Shown here piece after piece: positions 1 to 13,600 of a stretch of DNA of 24,394 bases. Source of the DNA: Spirogloea muscicola (Eukaryota; Streptophyta; Zygnematophyceae; Spirogloeales; Spirogloeaceae). Position 1 is the stretch's first letter; every line of letters starts with the position of its first letter. Position numbers and translations under genes: made by a program. The notes beneath the pieces are model-generated. The model did no database searches. It was not told the origin of the DNA and saw nothing but the letters and a program-made list of their open reading frames with translations. Where the stretch lies: positions 262,845-287,238 of the forward strand of contig WELB01000155.1 in assembly GCA_009602725.1 (NCBI GenBank), read 5' to 3'.

Positions 1-1690
1 CAGGCCTCGCTGCTCGCCGGCCTCGTGCTCGGCGGCGGCGGCAGCCCGCCGCGGCGGCGCCTACGCGCCGCCGCCCTCCATTCCTTCCACCAGCTCCTTG
101 CCCAGGTGTGCTGCGTCTCGCCTCTCTCTCTCTCCTCCTCCCCTCTCTCCCTCCCTCCTCCCTCTCTCCTCCTGCTGACTTCCTCCTTCCTTCCTGGCTT
201 CCTGGCTGCTGACACCACCACGGCAGCTTGCTCCGTCCAGATTCCGGCGGCATTTGGCCTGTACGTCAGCAAGCTGAGGGCGCCCGCCGGCCTGCCCTCG
301 CTCGACGCATGCGGCCTAGCAGCTGCGCTGCTGCTCTACTGCACGGCCAAGGGCACAGATGCAGCGGTCCTGGAGGAGAGCCGGGGCGCGCTGGTGGAGG
401 CGTACGTGCGGCTGGCACTCGGCGAGGGCCGGGAGCGGCCCCCTGCTGCAGCCTCGCATTCGTTCGCTCCGCTGCTCGCCCGGCTGACCGCTGCGGAGCT
501 CGCCGGCTCCGTGCTGCCGCCGGCGCTCAAGATGCTGCGGCGCAGCCCGGAGCTCGTCATGGAGGCCGTCGGTGAGCGCCCGCTGGCTGGAGGAGGAGGA
601 GGGTGGAAGGAGAGAGGGGAGGGGAAGATGCAGCTGTTGCTCAAAGCCCACGTCCTGGAGCCTGGCCTTAACCGCCAATTAGCCTGAGTCGTCGACATTG
701 TTGTCAGAGTTTGTTAATTGGTTCTTGTCTTCAAGTATTGTAAACTTTATCTGTCGAACTTACAGATAACCATATTTATTGCTGGAATGCAACATCCTTA
801 TCTTAAAGGGTTAGGTTTCTCATAACCCAATTCTATTACACTGCTTGGCAGGCTTCCTGTTCACCACCGTGGTGGTGGACTTGGACGAGCATGCAAGCGC
901 ACTCCTGCCGCCAATACTGCAGCAGGCCCGGCAGCCCGAGCCGGGCCGCCGTGCAGAGGCGCTGGCAGCCGTGCGGGGCCTCGCTGCGCGCTGCACCAGC
1001 GCCGGCGCCCTCGATGCCAGCGCCACTGCCATCCGCGCCGTGCTCGCAGGTCCGTCCGCAGCCCCTCGAGAGTGCTGCCAGCGGTGGCCTGCTGGCTGGC
1101 CGGCTGACGAGCAGCTCGCTCCGGAGGTGCTGCAGGGTCCGAGGGCAAGCTCACGCTGCCGACTCAGCGCGCCGCCATGCACGCCGTGCTCGGCGCCCTT
1201 GCCAGCGGCGCACCCGGGAACGACGGCAGCAACGACGACTCGATAGCGCAGGAGTGCGCTCGGGCCACAGTGGCTTACCTCCTTGGTGCCTACCGCAGTG
1301 AAGGTGAGCCTTCACACACCCCCTCTCCTTCTTCCTCCTCCTTCCTCCTCTCTCCTCTTCTTACCCCCTCCCACCTTCCCTCCCTCCCTCCCTCCCTCCT
1401 CCCTTTGCATCCAGCAAGCTACTTTTCATCATGATCAGGTCCGTATGCCGCAAGCATTGAGCCAGCAAAGCTTAACGTACCGGGTGGCGGCACGAGCGGC
1501 GGCAGCCAACGAGGAGGCCCGGTTGAGCATCCTTGCTGCACTGGGCCTCTGGGTGGCCCGTGGAGGCGGGGCCGCTGCCGTCGCCGCCGTGCCCTTCTAC
1601 AACAATGGGCTCAAGGAGAAGGACTTGGTGCGGCGCGGCCACCTCAAGAGCCTGCGCGCGGCGATCCAGAGCGACAGCTTCCGCTCATCG
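1..1690 (+). CDS. GCN1: GCN1 exons 1-5 (N-terminal HEAT region)
   Basis: Exons: 1-105 (partial; the true start may be position 4, after a possible CAG acceptor), 241-571, 852-1049, 1136-1303, 1506-1690. Phases at the joins are 0, 1, 1, 1, and the last exon ends in phase 0. Conserved anchors are [32 protein letters not shown], the join that gives [27 protein letters not shown] and [17 protein letters not shown]. These match the plant order. The exons are strongly GC-rich and Ala/Gly-rich. Introns 1, 4 and 6 carry long C/T tracts. The first exon has no initiator because the gene continues to the left of the window. Confidence 0.88.
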
Positions 1691-4600
1691 GTGAGGCGAT
1701 TTGTAAGAGAATCCCTAAACCCTTACTTTTAAGACCACTAACACTCAATCCATTCAAGGCAATCTGACGCTATTCTCTAGACCTTAAGCCTGTTGAACGC
1801 TGCCACCTGGCTGTTGACGTCCCATGTGCGTTGTGGAAGAGAAGTGTGACTGCTGAAGCCTCCGCAGCTGACAATGTGGACGCTCGCAGTGCGGCCCTCT
1901 AGCAGGCAGCCTGCTGGCGCTCGTGAAGGCAGGCGCCGCCAAGCCCACGCAACGGCTGGACGGTGTCCTCGCGCTCCTCCTGCTCATGCGCATGGCGGCA
2001 TCCGACGCTGCTGTCGGTGCGAGCCTCACTTCCTCTGTCCACTCCATCTCCTCTCGTCTCCTCTCTCTCCGTGTTTCCTTGAGCACCCTCCCTCCTCCTC
2101 CTCTCCTGGGTGCTCTTATACGTCTCCACAGGCTATCGTGTGCGCCCACATGTGCTGTGCTGGCCGCTACTGCCTCTGAGGGCAGCCCGTCAGCGCAGTT
2201 GAGAAGCTGGCCAAGGAGCGCGTGTGGCAGCTGGCGCTTCAGAAGGAGTCGCCGCTGCTCTCGCAGGCCGCCGTGAGCACCAGCCGCACTGCCAGCAGTG
2301 GCCTTGCTGACATACTCCATCGCCTGCAGTCACAGAGCTTCAGCTTGACACCGGCCACTGCCATTGTCGCCACAGGCCGCCAAGCTTCTGCTGGAGGAGG
2401 CACCAGTGCTAGTGGAGCTCGTGACTGTCATCCTGACGCAGCACCCAAGCAGGTGAAAGCAGCAGAAGCATGTATAGAAGCCTCCACAAGCTCTCTGGTA
2501 CACTCTTTCAGGAGATATTTGTTTGGATGATAAGTTGTGACACTACAACTTAGATGCAAGCTATATGCAGTTCAGAATTCTATGTGATAATTACACCAAT
2601 GCTTCAGCAAACATCTGCCGCTCAATGCATGCCCTGGCCGCCAGCTCCCACTGACGCTTCCCACAAGCGCGGCTGAACCGACCTGCATGGTGAAGGGTGG
2701 CGGAGAATGCGGCTGGCGCCAGCGAACTCTTCCAGGCACGCACTTGCGGTCGTTTGCTTGCACGATGGCTGTGTGGGGACAGCTCTCGTTGGTCGCCGTG
2801 CCGTGAGCTAACGGCAGGACGCAAATGTGCTGTGGTGGAGCATGCGTGCAGCTGGCAGCGAGTTTGCTGTGGCACCCGTTGTGGGAGGTGCGGCGTGCGG
2901 CGGCAGCCATGGCTGCGGGTGTGGGCAAGCGCCAGGCAGTGGCGCTCCTGGACGCCGTCTTCGCCTGGCTGCCCCTGCTGGAGGAGCGGCGGCAGGCGGC
3001 GGGCTCGGCCGTTGAGGACGGCAAGGAGGAGAGCGGCGGCGGCAGCGCCACCACCGCAGTGGCTGCCCCGCCGCCACCCAACCTCGTCGCACGGGCGCTG
3101 CTCACAGTGGCTGCTGCGCCAGCAGCGGCAGTGGCGGCTTCACCCAGCTCCTGTGCGCGCGCCCTGTTGGCTGCCCACCACCCATGCGTCGCTGCTGCCA
3201 GCTCCGGCCGCCGCGGCCGAGTCTGGCAGGTACCCTCAGCTCCACTCCTGCATTCCCAAAAATATAGGCGCTTGTGGTTGCTCTTAGAATATAACTCTTG
3301 CATAACTACTACACTGGCGGCATCCTTTTTATCACCTCTGACACAGAATCTCCTGACTCGTCATATCATACTTCTCAACGGTCACCAATGTTCAGTAGTC
3401 CCGAGGCTCTTTCTTACTCAGGGCATAAGTCTCATAACTACCTCCAGACATACATTGTCCTTGCTATGGTTTTTTCTGCTCCAGTCCTTAATGCAACTGC
3501 CATTCAATCAGTCGACTGCAAAAGTGCACCTCTATAAGTGTGACAGGCTGCCCGCCATGCCTGTCGTCGTTGGCATCGTGCATAGCTACAACAGTCACTT
3601 TATTGGAATAATTTGAAGCAGAGTCGAGTTCTTTTGCCCTCAGCCAGCAGGTTGTCTGTCGGTGAGCCTCCGCAAAAGCAAAGTGACGCCTCCAACGGCG
3701 GTGCTCAATGCTTTGAAATTCTTTGTATATTATTGCTCATAATTGCCATTGTTCGTATATGCTCCCCATTGAGAGCCAGGCACTGAGGAAGAGCTTGTGG
3801 ATGCAAGGAGCTGACCCGCATGTGAGCCTGGCCTCGGACCCAGCTCTCGTCTGCAAGGTGCGTTCTTCCACCCACCCTTTTCAATGGCAGACGCTACCGT
3901 ACTTCATGCGAGGCCAGGGCTGTGACCGGCCAACATCTGTCCACCGGTGGCTAATTAGCCGCGCTCGCAGCACACTGGTGCGGCCGCGGTCAGTCTGCCC
4001 ACCCAGAGGAAAGCGGGCCTACCGCTCCCACTGAGGTGCTGTGGTCCACCAAGTGCCAAGCTGTGCTTCAGCGTGGCAGCTCGTGCAATGGCATCGCAGC
4101 AGACAACGCTCTAGTCAGCCATGTGGCTTTCTGTTAGTCATGCCACTTGAAAATTATGCACAGGACCTGGAGTTGACACACAACGAGTAAAGTGGACGCA
4201 TACTTCTCAAGGGCAGGTCGTGTCCAGAGTTAGCTTTGCGGCTTGATTGCAAGGCTCATCGCTGTACATCGCTGAGTTAGTCGTAATCATAATTAGCAAG
4301 GGCATATGCGTGCCTGTGGCGTAGTTTTCCTGCCTGCCGGTCTAGGCACGCCGCTGGCGGCCAAGCACTGCCACACAGATCAACGCCCGAGCTTGCGGGA
4401 GGCTGCCTGTTGCCCTGGCTGAGCACAAGCTGCTGCCACCAGGGGTTCTTGCATGAGGCTCCACATCACTGAGGATGAGAGTGGAGTAAAAGGGGTTATA
4501 TCTTAGGTTATAGTAGTCAATTAGGATTGAGCTCCCTAGCTTTTACTATATGCCCCGTCAGATAATTGTGTCATGTTGGCCCTTCACAGGCAGCCATCGC

Positions 4601-7600
4601 TCGCCTTTTTACTTGAGATTAAGGCCTCTTCTTCATTGTCTGATAGCCATTAAAATAAGGGCACCACGTTCACTTAAGGGATGTCAGTGCTGCTACGCGC
4701 ACTTTTCTATATTGTTGCGGCGGCTATTGGTGCAGATCCTGCTGGGCTCCAGTGGACTGCTGAGCCCGAGGCCCGCAGAGGCCTGGGCAGCCGTAGCAGC
4801 AATTGCATCCATGATGCGGGCAATACCTGCTGACTTGTATGCAGAGCTCTTCAAGGTAGGCTGTTCACGCACTCAGTGCGCTGCAAATAGTGCTGCCTAA
4901 GGGCTGGCAGCACTATTTGCAGCCTTACTCCAATGCTGGTGTGCATGTCTTGGATATTTCTTGTTTGCAGAAAAGTATATCTTGTTGGCTGTTTTCCACC
5001 ACTTATGACTCACTTAGAGGCAAGCCGGGCTCAACCTCATTGCATCACATTAATGACTATGTAGTTCTTTTGCACTAAGACTAGTGCAAAACCGCATCTT
5101 TGCCCCAGGCCGACAACAGATTGTGCACGGCTGACTTGCTGCAGCGCCTCATGACTTGTGAGTAGGGTCTGCAGGAGCTGAGTGACAAAGAGGGGCACGA
5201 CAGCCTCACCGAGTATGACCTTCTGGTATGGAGACTCTGCTTCTTTGCATGCTCGCTCTTGCTAGCATCCTGTCCAGCCTAGATGTGCGGAGCTTTTACT
5301 TTCTGCTCCAACGCCAGGACTTCATAAACTCCGCTTCTTGTCATGCTCCTCGGGTTGAGACACTATGGTGATATGACGCTTGTACTCTGGCAGTCTTCCG
5401 ATTCCAACATGGGTGCTGCGTGCTTACTCAATGTTGACCCACTACTGAAGCGCTGGTGTACTGCAGGTGTACAACACGCCAGAGGGCACGCTGTCATCTG
5501 ACACCGGGATCTACGTAGCAGAGGTTCGGCAAGACCGCAACATCCGCCAGGCACGCGGCCGCTTCCGCATGTATGACAGCGTTGACGAGCCGCCAGTACG
5601 TATTTGCACGTCCTGCCCCTTCAGACCCCTTCCAGATCACATTGTTGCTGAGTACATGCTCGAGTCAGGCCAGCCAATGCTAGCGTGCAACTACCAATTC
5701 TAGCATCCGTCCCTTGTTCATGCTCGTCTTTAGTTTTCAACTTTCTGCTCTGCTGGATGAGTCTTAAAATACGTGGCAATATGCAGAGTGGCAACCATTC
5801 TTGGTGGACCATTGTCTAAGACTGCTGACTGCATGATCTGTGCAGCAGGTGGCAGCACCTCTTAAGCAAGATGCTCTGCAGGCTCCTAGCAAGAGCAAGA
5901 AGGACGCTGATAGGACGAGCCGGAAGGAGGGGCCCAAGCCTGCACGAAAAACAGGCGTGCCTCTGAACCTGGACGCTAAATACACATCAATCACTAAGCA
6001 AACCCACACAATAACATTGAGAAATAATTGAAAGTCAGTCCTGGTGATGCTTCAACGTAAAAGCAGATCCTGACAATCACGTTGGAAAGTGAGGCAAGTC
6101 AGTCCTCTGTTGATGCTTGGAAGCTTGGAGCACGAAGGTGCAGCTCATGCAAGTGGCAAACGACCTTAGGACGAGGCATTGAAATGACCTTGCAATTTGC
6201 CGCCAGCAGACGGGAAGGAGGAAGCGCGACAGGCACAGCTGCGTGAGGAGGCGGCGCTGCGGGCGCAGATGCGGGAGCTGAAGCTGAGGTGGGAATTGGT
6301 GCTGGACACATTGGGCCAGGCGGCTGCTGCCAATCCCGACTTTGCTCACGACCACCTTCCTGAGCTGGTAACGACCATGCAGATATAGAGCAGCATGCTG
6401 ACATTGTTCCGAGAATATTGCAGTTTGCAAAGCTGGCTACTTTGCGGTAGCTAATGTAATAGATGATCACGTTGCTACTACTTTTGGCCTGCCAGGTGGA
6501 CTTTGTGTTGCCCATGTTGACGTCCCCGCTCATGGGCGGCGCCGCCTATGAGGCGGTCACGCGGCTGGCCCGCTGCGTGATTGCGCCACTGCGCCATTTG
6601 GCAGCCGACCTGGCATCTGCCATCCGCATGGTAGCTACGGCCTCAGAGACTGTCCTCCAGGAGCTCCGCATCCGGCGGCCCGCCGCCGCCGCCATCGTCC
6701 CAAACCCAGAGGATGATGATGCTGTGGAGCAGCGCAGCGAGGACCTAGGTCTCGTGGAGCGTGTCGTGCAGGGCCTCCTGCTGTGCTGCCGCAGCGGGCC
6801 CCTCCCTTCACCAACTTTCGGCTTCGTGTTCCCTGTCAGCTCCGTTATCCACGTTGACATTTATGTGACACTTATGTGACAGTTATGTGACATTTATGTC
6901 CAGATCTTTTCAACAAGAAGTCTGCATTATCTTCATCATGGTCGACTTGGATCTCTGAGTCCTCGTCGGTCAAATTGCCTGATGATATGCACTGAGCCAC
7001 TGTGGTCAACTGCTGGTGCAGATAGTGGAGGTTATACTGAAAGCCAATTACAAGACACGCCTCCACGACGATCTCCTCGGCGTCATGTGGCTGCACACCG
7101 CACCCACCATGACCCTCCCCCGGCCACGCATGCTATCTGTAAGCAGCACATGGCCTGTGGGAATCGAGCTTGCTTTATTGCTACTTAGCCTCTCCCAGAG
7201 CATCCTGAACAATGTGAACTCATCGCCAGCTGACAGGCTTCTGAAGGTTTAGCCGACGGGCTGCTGCTGCAGGTGCTGTACCATGTGCTCGGCTGCATCC
7301 CCCTCTATCAAGATCGCGTGCTGCCGATTCTGCGGGAGCTTTGCAGGGGCGTCCAGCCATCGGAGTTGCTTAAGGTAGTGCATGAAAGTAAAATCCGAAC
7401 ATACACTATGGTCGTTGCTTGTTGCGTCCCAGGACCTCTTGATTGCTTAATGCTGCTCGGTCTCCAATGGTTTTGCATATCGTTACTAGATGTGCTAGGC
7501 AGGTCTTTTGAAACCAGCATAGCATTGTGACATGGCACCTGCGCTTCTGGACCGTTGAAAACTCAACGTTGTTGCTCTCTTGGCCATATTGAGATCAAAT

Positions 7601-10600
7601 CAGTATTTGATTATGAAATAATCGATCAAGTTGACGAGTTTTCTTTGCACCCCTTTGCTCAGGTCCTGGAGGGAGTGTATGCGGAGAAGGAGCACGTGCG
7701 AGGCGCTTGTCTGGACGCCGCCAGCCTTGTGCCTGCTCTCCGGCAGGGGAAGGTCACAGAGGACCCTGCCATAACGACAGCACTGTGGCTGGCCCTACAT
7801 GACCCCGAGGAGGTACATTGCCCGAAACTTAATGTGACAGCCTTCTGATGGAAAGTAGTAACCCTTCAATGCTATAAACTTGTTATCACATCACTGCTTG
7901 CTAAGTCTGGCCGCAGATAGCCAAACAGGACTACCTACTGTTTCAAAAAGAAGACAACGAAACTGTATAAAACATGTCAATTTCTTTCACGACTTAGTAA
8001 TGTGGCTCGTCTAAGAAGAGCAGCTGCTTGGAATTTGCAGCACAATGTGGAGGCCGCGGAGGTCCTCTGGGACATGTATCGGCACGAGCTAGGCCCTGAC
8101 TATGCCCCCAGGCTTGTGGCAGCCTTGGCACATGCTCACCTGGACGTGCGAATGGCCGCGGCGCGCGCTCTGGCTGCCGCAATGGATGAGCAGCCCACCA
8201 CCGTGCAGGTTGTACTCGCAGCAATACCAAGCTCTGACCCTATATCCCGGATGCCAAAGCCTGAGCCCTCATCTCCAGACTTTATCGCAGACCGTATTCT
8301 GAATGTGAGGTGAGGTGATACTATCTCAAGCAGGGGGGCTGTAGTCAAAACAGCTTCAAGGATGTCTGATTTACACTGTGCTTATGTTACAGAGTCCCTC
8401 TCAACAGTGGCAGTGTAATACTGGTCTGGTTGTACTCGTTTTATGGGTCTGGTTACACGTTACCCAGGCTGAAGATGAGGAGTATCTAAACAGGGAGATG
8501 ATTGTCTCTCTTTGCAAAAGTGCACACCTTTCCAGAGCCCACGTGGTGCTGACGTCAAGTTTGCATACATTGCCTGGCAGGAGACTTTGTCTGCCCTCTT
8601 TGCACTGTACACGCAAGCTGCGTCGTCGATGCAGCTTGAGTCTGCGACAGGCCGACGCGAGCCTGCCTGGGCTACGAGGGAAGGAGTCGGACTGGCGTTG
8701 AAGGAGGCTGCTGATGTTATTACCTCACGAGACCTGCCAGTGGTTGCAACCTTCCTCATCTCAAGAGCTTTGGTGGGCCTTGCCGTCTCTACCTTGTAGC
8801 CATCCTAGGCAGAACCTTGTGTCAATCTTCACATTGGTGGTCAGCGTAATTGATGGGCTTCCTTGTATGCAAAGTAGCAACTGTATGATGGTAAGTAGGA
8901 CTACTAAAAGAGGTGCTTGTACATATAGCAGTGCAGCGGAACCTGTGTCCTTGTTGCAGGGAAAACTGTGTCCGCAGCATCTTGATATGGTTTCATCATT
9001 TTAAGTTCAGGAGAAGGCCAACTATCACATCTTATTGAAGGCAAATATTATCTGCATGTCAGGAAAAATAGCGGATCTATGGACTTGTATAGTAGCAGAT
9101 GCCTTAAGCCCATCTACTTTCGCGGATGGTGCAGGCTGATCCCCTGCTGGATGTGAGGCTGAGGATGGTGAATGCAGGCGTGGCAATCATCGACCGCCAT
9201 GGCAAGGAACACGCCTCTGTGCTGCTTCCCATCTTTGAGAATTACTTGGACAAGAAGGTTCGTGCACGACTTGTGATGACTTATTAACTTCTGCTTCCGG
9301 TCATCATTTAGATGCTCTTTGAAAGCTGTCCTGTACTGCATTCTTGCTTGCTCTGTACCCATGCATGACTGCTTGCTCTGTATCCAGATGTGTGCCAAGC
9401 TATGCTTTTGCCAGCACCTCAGGCGGCCTGAGTGGCATCGCTGTTACAGCTCCAGAATCACTTGGCATCTGCATTCAGGCAGCTGATGAGCAGCGGTACG
9501 ATCTGGTGCGAGAAGGGGTCGTGGTATTCCTGGGAGCCCTCGCAAAGCATCTGACCTCTGTACGTTGACTTCCTCAGTGCCCTGTCTGCCCTCTTCCACC
9601 TGCTGACTTTTGCAGATGTTGAAGTGTATTGTGTCTGGCCTCTTAGAGAAATTTTAGATGAGGACCTCCAGTAACAAAAAGCCTGTTGCTATGACAATGG
9701 AGGACGGAGCAAATATTGATTCTCCCGACCGTTGCGTATGAAGTCACTTGAAGTCATCTTGCAGGTTGCATGGAGTCTTATAGATCAGTCATAATATGAA
9801 TCATCTATCAGGACCTCGAGCTGGTGGTTGGTGATGGATTCCTTGTTGCTGTGACAATGTAGGACGAAGCGAAGGTTGAATCGATATTTGAGCGGCTGCT
9901 CGAGGTCCTCAATACACCATCTGAGGCTGTCCAGCGGGCAGTCTCTGACTGCTTGCCGCCGCTTATGGCAATGCAGAAGGTTGGTGGATTGTAGACATGT
10001 TCCTGCATTCTCAGCATTATATCTATCGTTAAGCCCTTGAACCCTGCAAAGTGTTCAGATGGGCTTTCTTCTTGTGATCCTATTTGACATGAATTTGTAC
10101 CTCTGGCAGCCCGGTCGTTTCCGGTCATGATAATGCATTAGTGTGATATTCATGTGATAGGACCGGTCAACGCTGCTGGTCAGCCGGCTCCTCCAGAGGC
10201 TCATGACCAGCGACAAATACGCGGAGCGGAAGGGCGCTGCCTTTGGCCTGGCGGGGGTGATCAAGGGCCTCGGATTGCCATCAATTAAAGCGCTGGGGGT
10301 CATTGACTCTCTGAAGCAGGGCTTGGAGGACAAGTACGTATTTGCTCACAGTAATGAAGCTAGGAAGTCTGTGTGAAGGTAGTCACACCTTGTTATAGAT
10401 TCAAAAGGGTGTTGAATGAAGACGTTTGGTTTTTCTTGTGCAGTTTTACAAGTGCTGAGAGGCTCTATAGAAAGGCACAGATGCCACAGCAGTGATGGAA
10501 ATAAGTGCCGATTTGACTCATGTTCTCCTTGTGCCAAAATGATGTCCAGACACTCCCCCAGGGCAAGGGAAGGAGCGCTCTTTGGCCTCGAGTGCCTGAG

Positions 10601-13600
10601 CGAGAAGATGGGCCGCCTTTTTGAGCCGTTAGCCCTGCACGACCTTTTGTCATTTTGTAAAATGCCTTACAAGCAGCATAGCCCGTGTTCTTTGCATGAT
10701 AAAGATTTCAAGTATTCAGCAGTTAGATCACCATCAGTAAAAGCCCACATCCTTGGACGTAATGCATGTGCCATCTGACATGTGGAATTTGGTTAAGGCC
10801 AGGCAACACCCAAACAACAGGATGAAATCGGTCCACTAATGCAGAGCTTGTGACTCAGAGATAGGACGTTTGCTTATTTGTGTCAGGTATGTCATCCACG
10901 TCCTCCCACTGTTGCTCGGCGCATTCTCTGATGGGGTGGCCGCCGTGCGCGAGGCTGCTGAGGGTGCATCTCGCGCGATCATGGCCCAGCTCAGCCCCCA
11001 GGGAGTCAAGCTCCTCCTCCCAGCTCTGCTCAAGGCAAGCCATGCTGGGCTTAGTTGGTCTATTTAAGTGCAGCTGGTTGTTGGAAAATTAGAAGCATGG
11101 CTTCAACGTGTATTCCACTTGTATATATCGTCAAAGGCAATTCCTTGCACTGCAAGCAGCACAGCAATTGTAAGCTAAAAGTGGTTGAATTTTCTTCCTC
11201 TTGCAGGGTCTGACTGACAAGGCCTGGAGGACAAAGCAAGGGAGTGTGCAGCTGCTGGGAGCCATGGCGTATTGCGCGCCGAGACAGCTTGGTCAATGCC
11301 TGCCCACCATTGTCCCTAATCTGACCGAGGTTCTGACCTTTATGCTCAACTTGGTGTAAGATTGAGTACATTTCCTATGCTTCTCGCTAGGGAGGATTTG
11401 TTTTCCTTGGCACCCTTACTCAAGAGAGGATGCTGCAGCCTGATTGACATGCGTTTGTGGTTGAGGTACAAAAGGAGTAATCACAGCTTTACTGTTGCTG
11501 CTGTCATTTCAGGTATTGACAGACACTCATCCCAAGGTGCAGACGGCAGCTCAACTAGCATTGCAACAGGTGGTGCCGCAGATGGCTGCTCGACTCAAAG
11601 CACTTGCCTTTGGTGATAGAATTGTGCAACATCATGTAACCAGCACACATTATGTGAACAGGCACATGTTTCAATTATTGAATGAGCACATCATGCGAAG
11701 TGTTCCTGCTTAGCTTGACACTATAGCGCCTAGTTTTCATGGGCTGTCAAAATTAGCACGGCCAGCTATCATTCTTAAACACTTACAGTGGGATCTCTGT
11801 GCTACTTGCAGGTAGGAGGTGTAGTCAAGAATCCCGAGATTGCTGCCCTTGTGCCAACCCTCTTGGTCGGCATTGCCAGCCCAAATGAGCACACAAAGGA
11901 GTCCCTTGACCTCCTGTTACAGGTCCAATTTCTTACTGCCAGAGCTCTTAAGACATGCAGAACCATTGTTGCTAGCTGCCTCCAGATCAGGCAATGGGTT
12001 CGCATGAGAGTCCAAGGAAAATGCCTGATTTTAATACCTTGATGAACTCCTGCAGACAACCTTTGTGAACTCAGTCGATGCTCCATCGCTTGCACTCGTC
12101 GTGCCCATTGTGCATCGTGGGCTGAGGGAGAGGAGCGCTGAAACCAAGAAGAAGGCTGCCCAAATTGTCGGCAACATGTGCTCTCTGGTTACAGAGCCCA
12201 AGGACATGTTGCCATATCTCCAGCTTCTCCTGCCAGAACTCAAGAAGGTACCAGGCTGATGTTCATGAAGCTCCCATGAGCTGACCTTCTGGATTGTTAA
12301 GTGTGTGGCTGGACAATCTCAGTAAAAATTACTAGATAAGTAGCATATGTGCAGTGAAGCCTTTGTCGGATGTTGATTGTCAGACGGGATGAATGAGCAT
12401 ATTGCAATCTGCCACGCATGCACATCAATTGATAATTGTCAGTTTCTATAAGCAACTGCAAGTACGACCATCATCCTACTGAAGAATTGCTACCCTGCAA
12501 CTTTGTAGGTGCTCGTGGACCCCATCCCAGATTGCAGGGCAGTGGCATCGAAGGCCCTGGGCTCGCTGATGAAGAACATGGGGGAGGAAAGCTTCAGCGA
12601 CATCGTTCCTTGGCTCCTGGACACTCTAAAGAGCGACTCCAGCAGCGTGGAGCGCTCTGGCGCTGCGCAGGGTCTCAGTGAGGTACTGTAGAAGAAGATT
12701 GAGCCACTGTGGATGTCAATGTTGCTCCTATGTCTTAATACTGTGCACCCAAGTAGTGACCTTATTGAGCTTCCTTTCTGTGCCTGTCCTGAAGCCGAAC
12801 ATCAAGTGTCTCAGTGAACTAGTAGGTGGAAGTCTACACCTTGACCTCCAGCAATGGCCATGCGCATGCAGGGAGCTGAGCTGTAATGCTTGTGCAGGTC
12901 ATGGCTGCACTGGGCATCAGCTACTTTGAGTCGTTGTTGCCAGATGTGATTGCTAATTGCTCTCATCCACGGGCAAGCGTCCGGGACGGTTACCTCACTT
13001 TATGCAAGGTACCATGTCATGCTTGCCTACTAGCTGTCTCATCAGGGCCAGTTGGGTCTGCAGTCAAAAGTTAGTCGGCAATTTTGACTCATATCGCCTC
13101 GCTACGTTTTTAGACGTGTTTAGATTATCTAGTTGATACTTATTGGCGCTGCCTGGGATTGCAAAGCCCACATCAGCTGCTTAATGAGAGTCAGCTTCAT
13201 CTGCAATGAATGCCGCAGTCGGGTGCTCTCTGCATCTTTCTTCACCTTCTTTACTCCAAGGTGCTTGGTTGCAGTATTTGCCGGGAGCGTTGGGCGAATT
13301 GTTCCAGCCGTACTTGAGCCGGGTCCTCCCTATGATTTTGGATGGTAGTGACCGTAATTGGCCTCCAATTGAACATATCTGATTTAGCATAGCATAGCAT
13401 TCAGCATGTTTAATGACTTCGGGTTTCAAAGATGTCAGACTCATCCCGCCGCGCAACATCAGATTGCTTCTGAAGAATAGACAAGAAAGCCCCACCTTGA
13501 TGATTCTCAATATGCAGGGCTGGCGGACGAGAACGAGTCTGTGCGAGACACTTCCCTTGGTGCAGGCCACATCTTTGTGGAGCATTATGCCCTCTCGTAA

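Noticed and set aside
1784-2320. Minus-strand open frame of 178 codons opposite exons 6 and 7
   Set aside because: It crosses exon-intron borders of the well-supported + gene and has no recognisable domain.
2572-3303. Long minus-strand open frame of 243 codons across exon 9
   Set aside because: It is the antisense shadow of the GC-rich exon 9. Its composition is Ala/Arg-rich with no family resemblance, and the + strand carries conserved GCN1.
3230-3616. Open frame continuing from exon 9 into intron 9
   Set aside because: The conserved sequence stops exactly at GTACCC (3230) and resumes at 3780 in phase, so the continuation is intron read-through.
9269-9340. GTGATGA box C-like motif in intron 22
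   Set aside because: No CTGA box D lies within a suitable distance.
13386-13408. TAGCATAGCATAGCATTCAGCA micro-repeat in intron 34
   Set aside because: Too short to be more than ordinary slippage.
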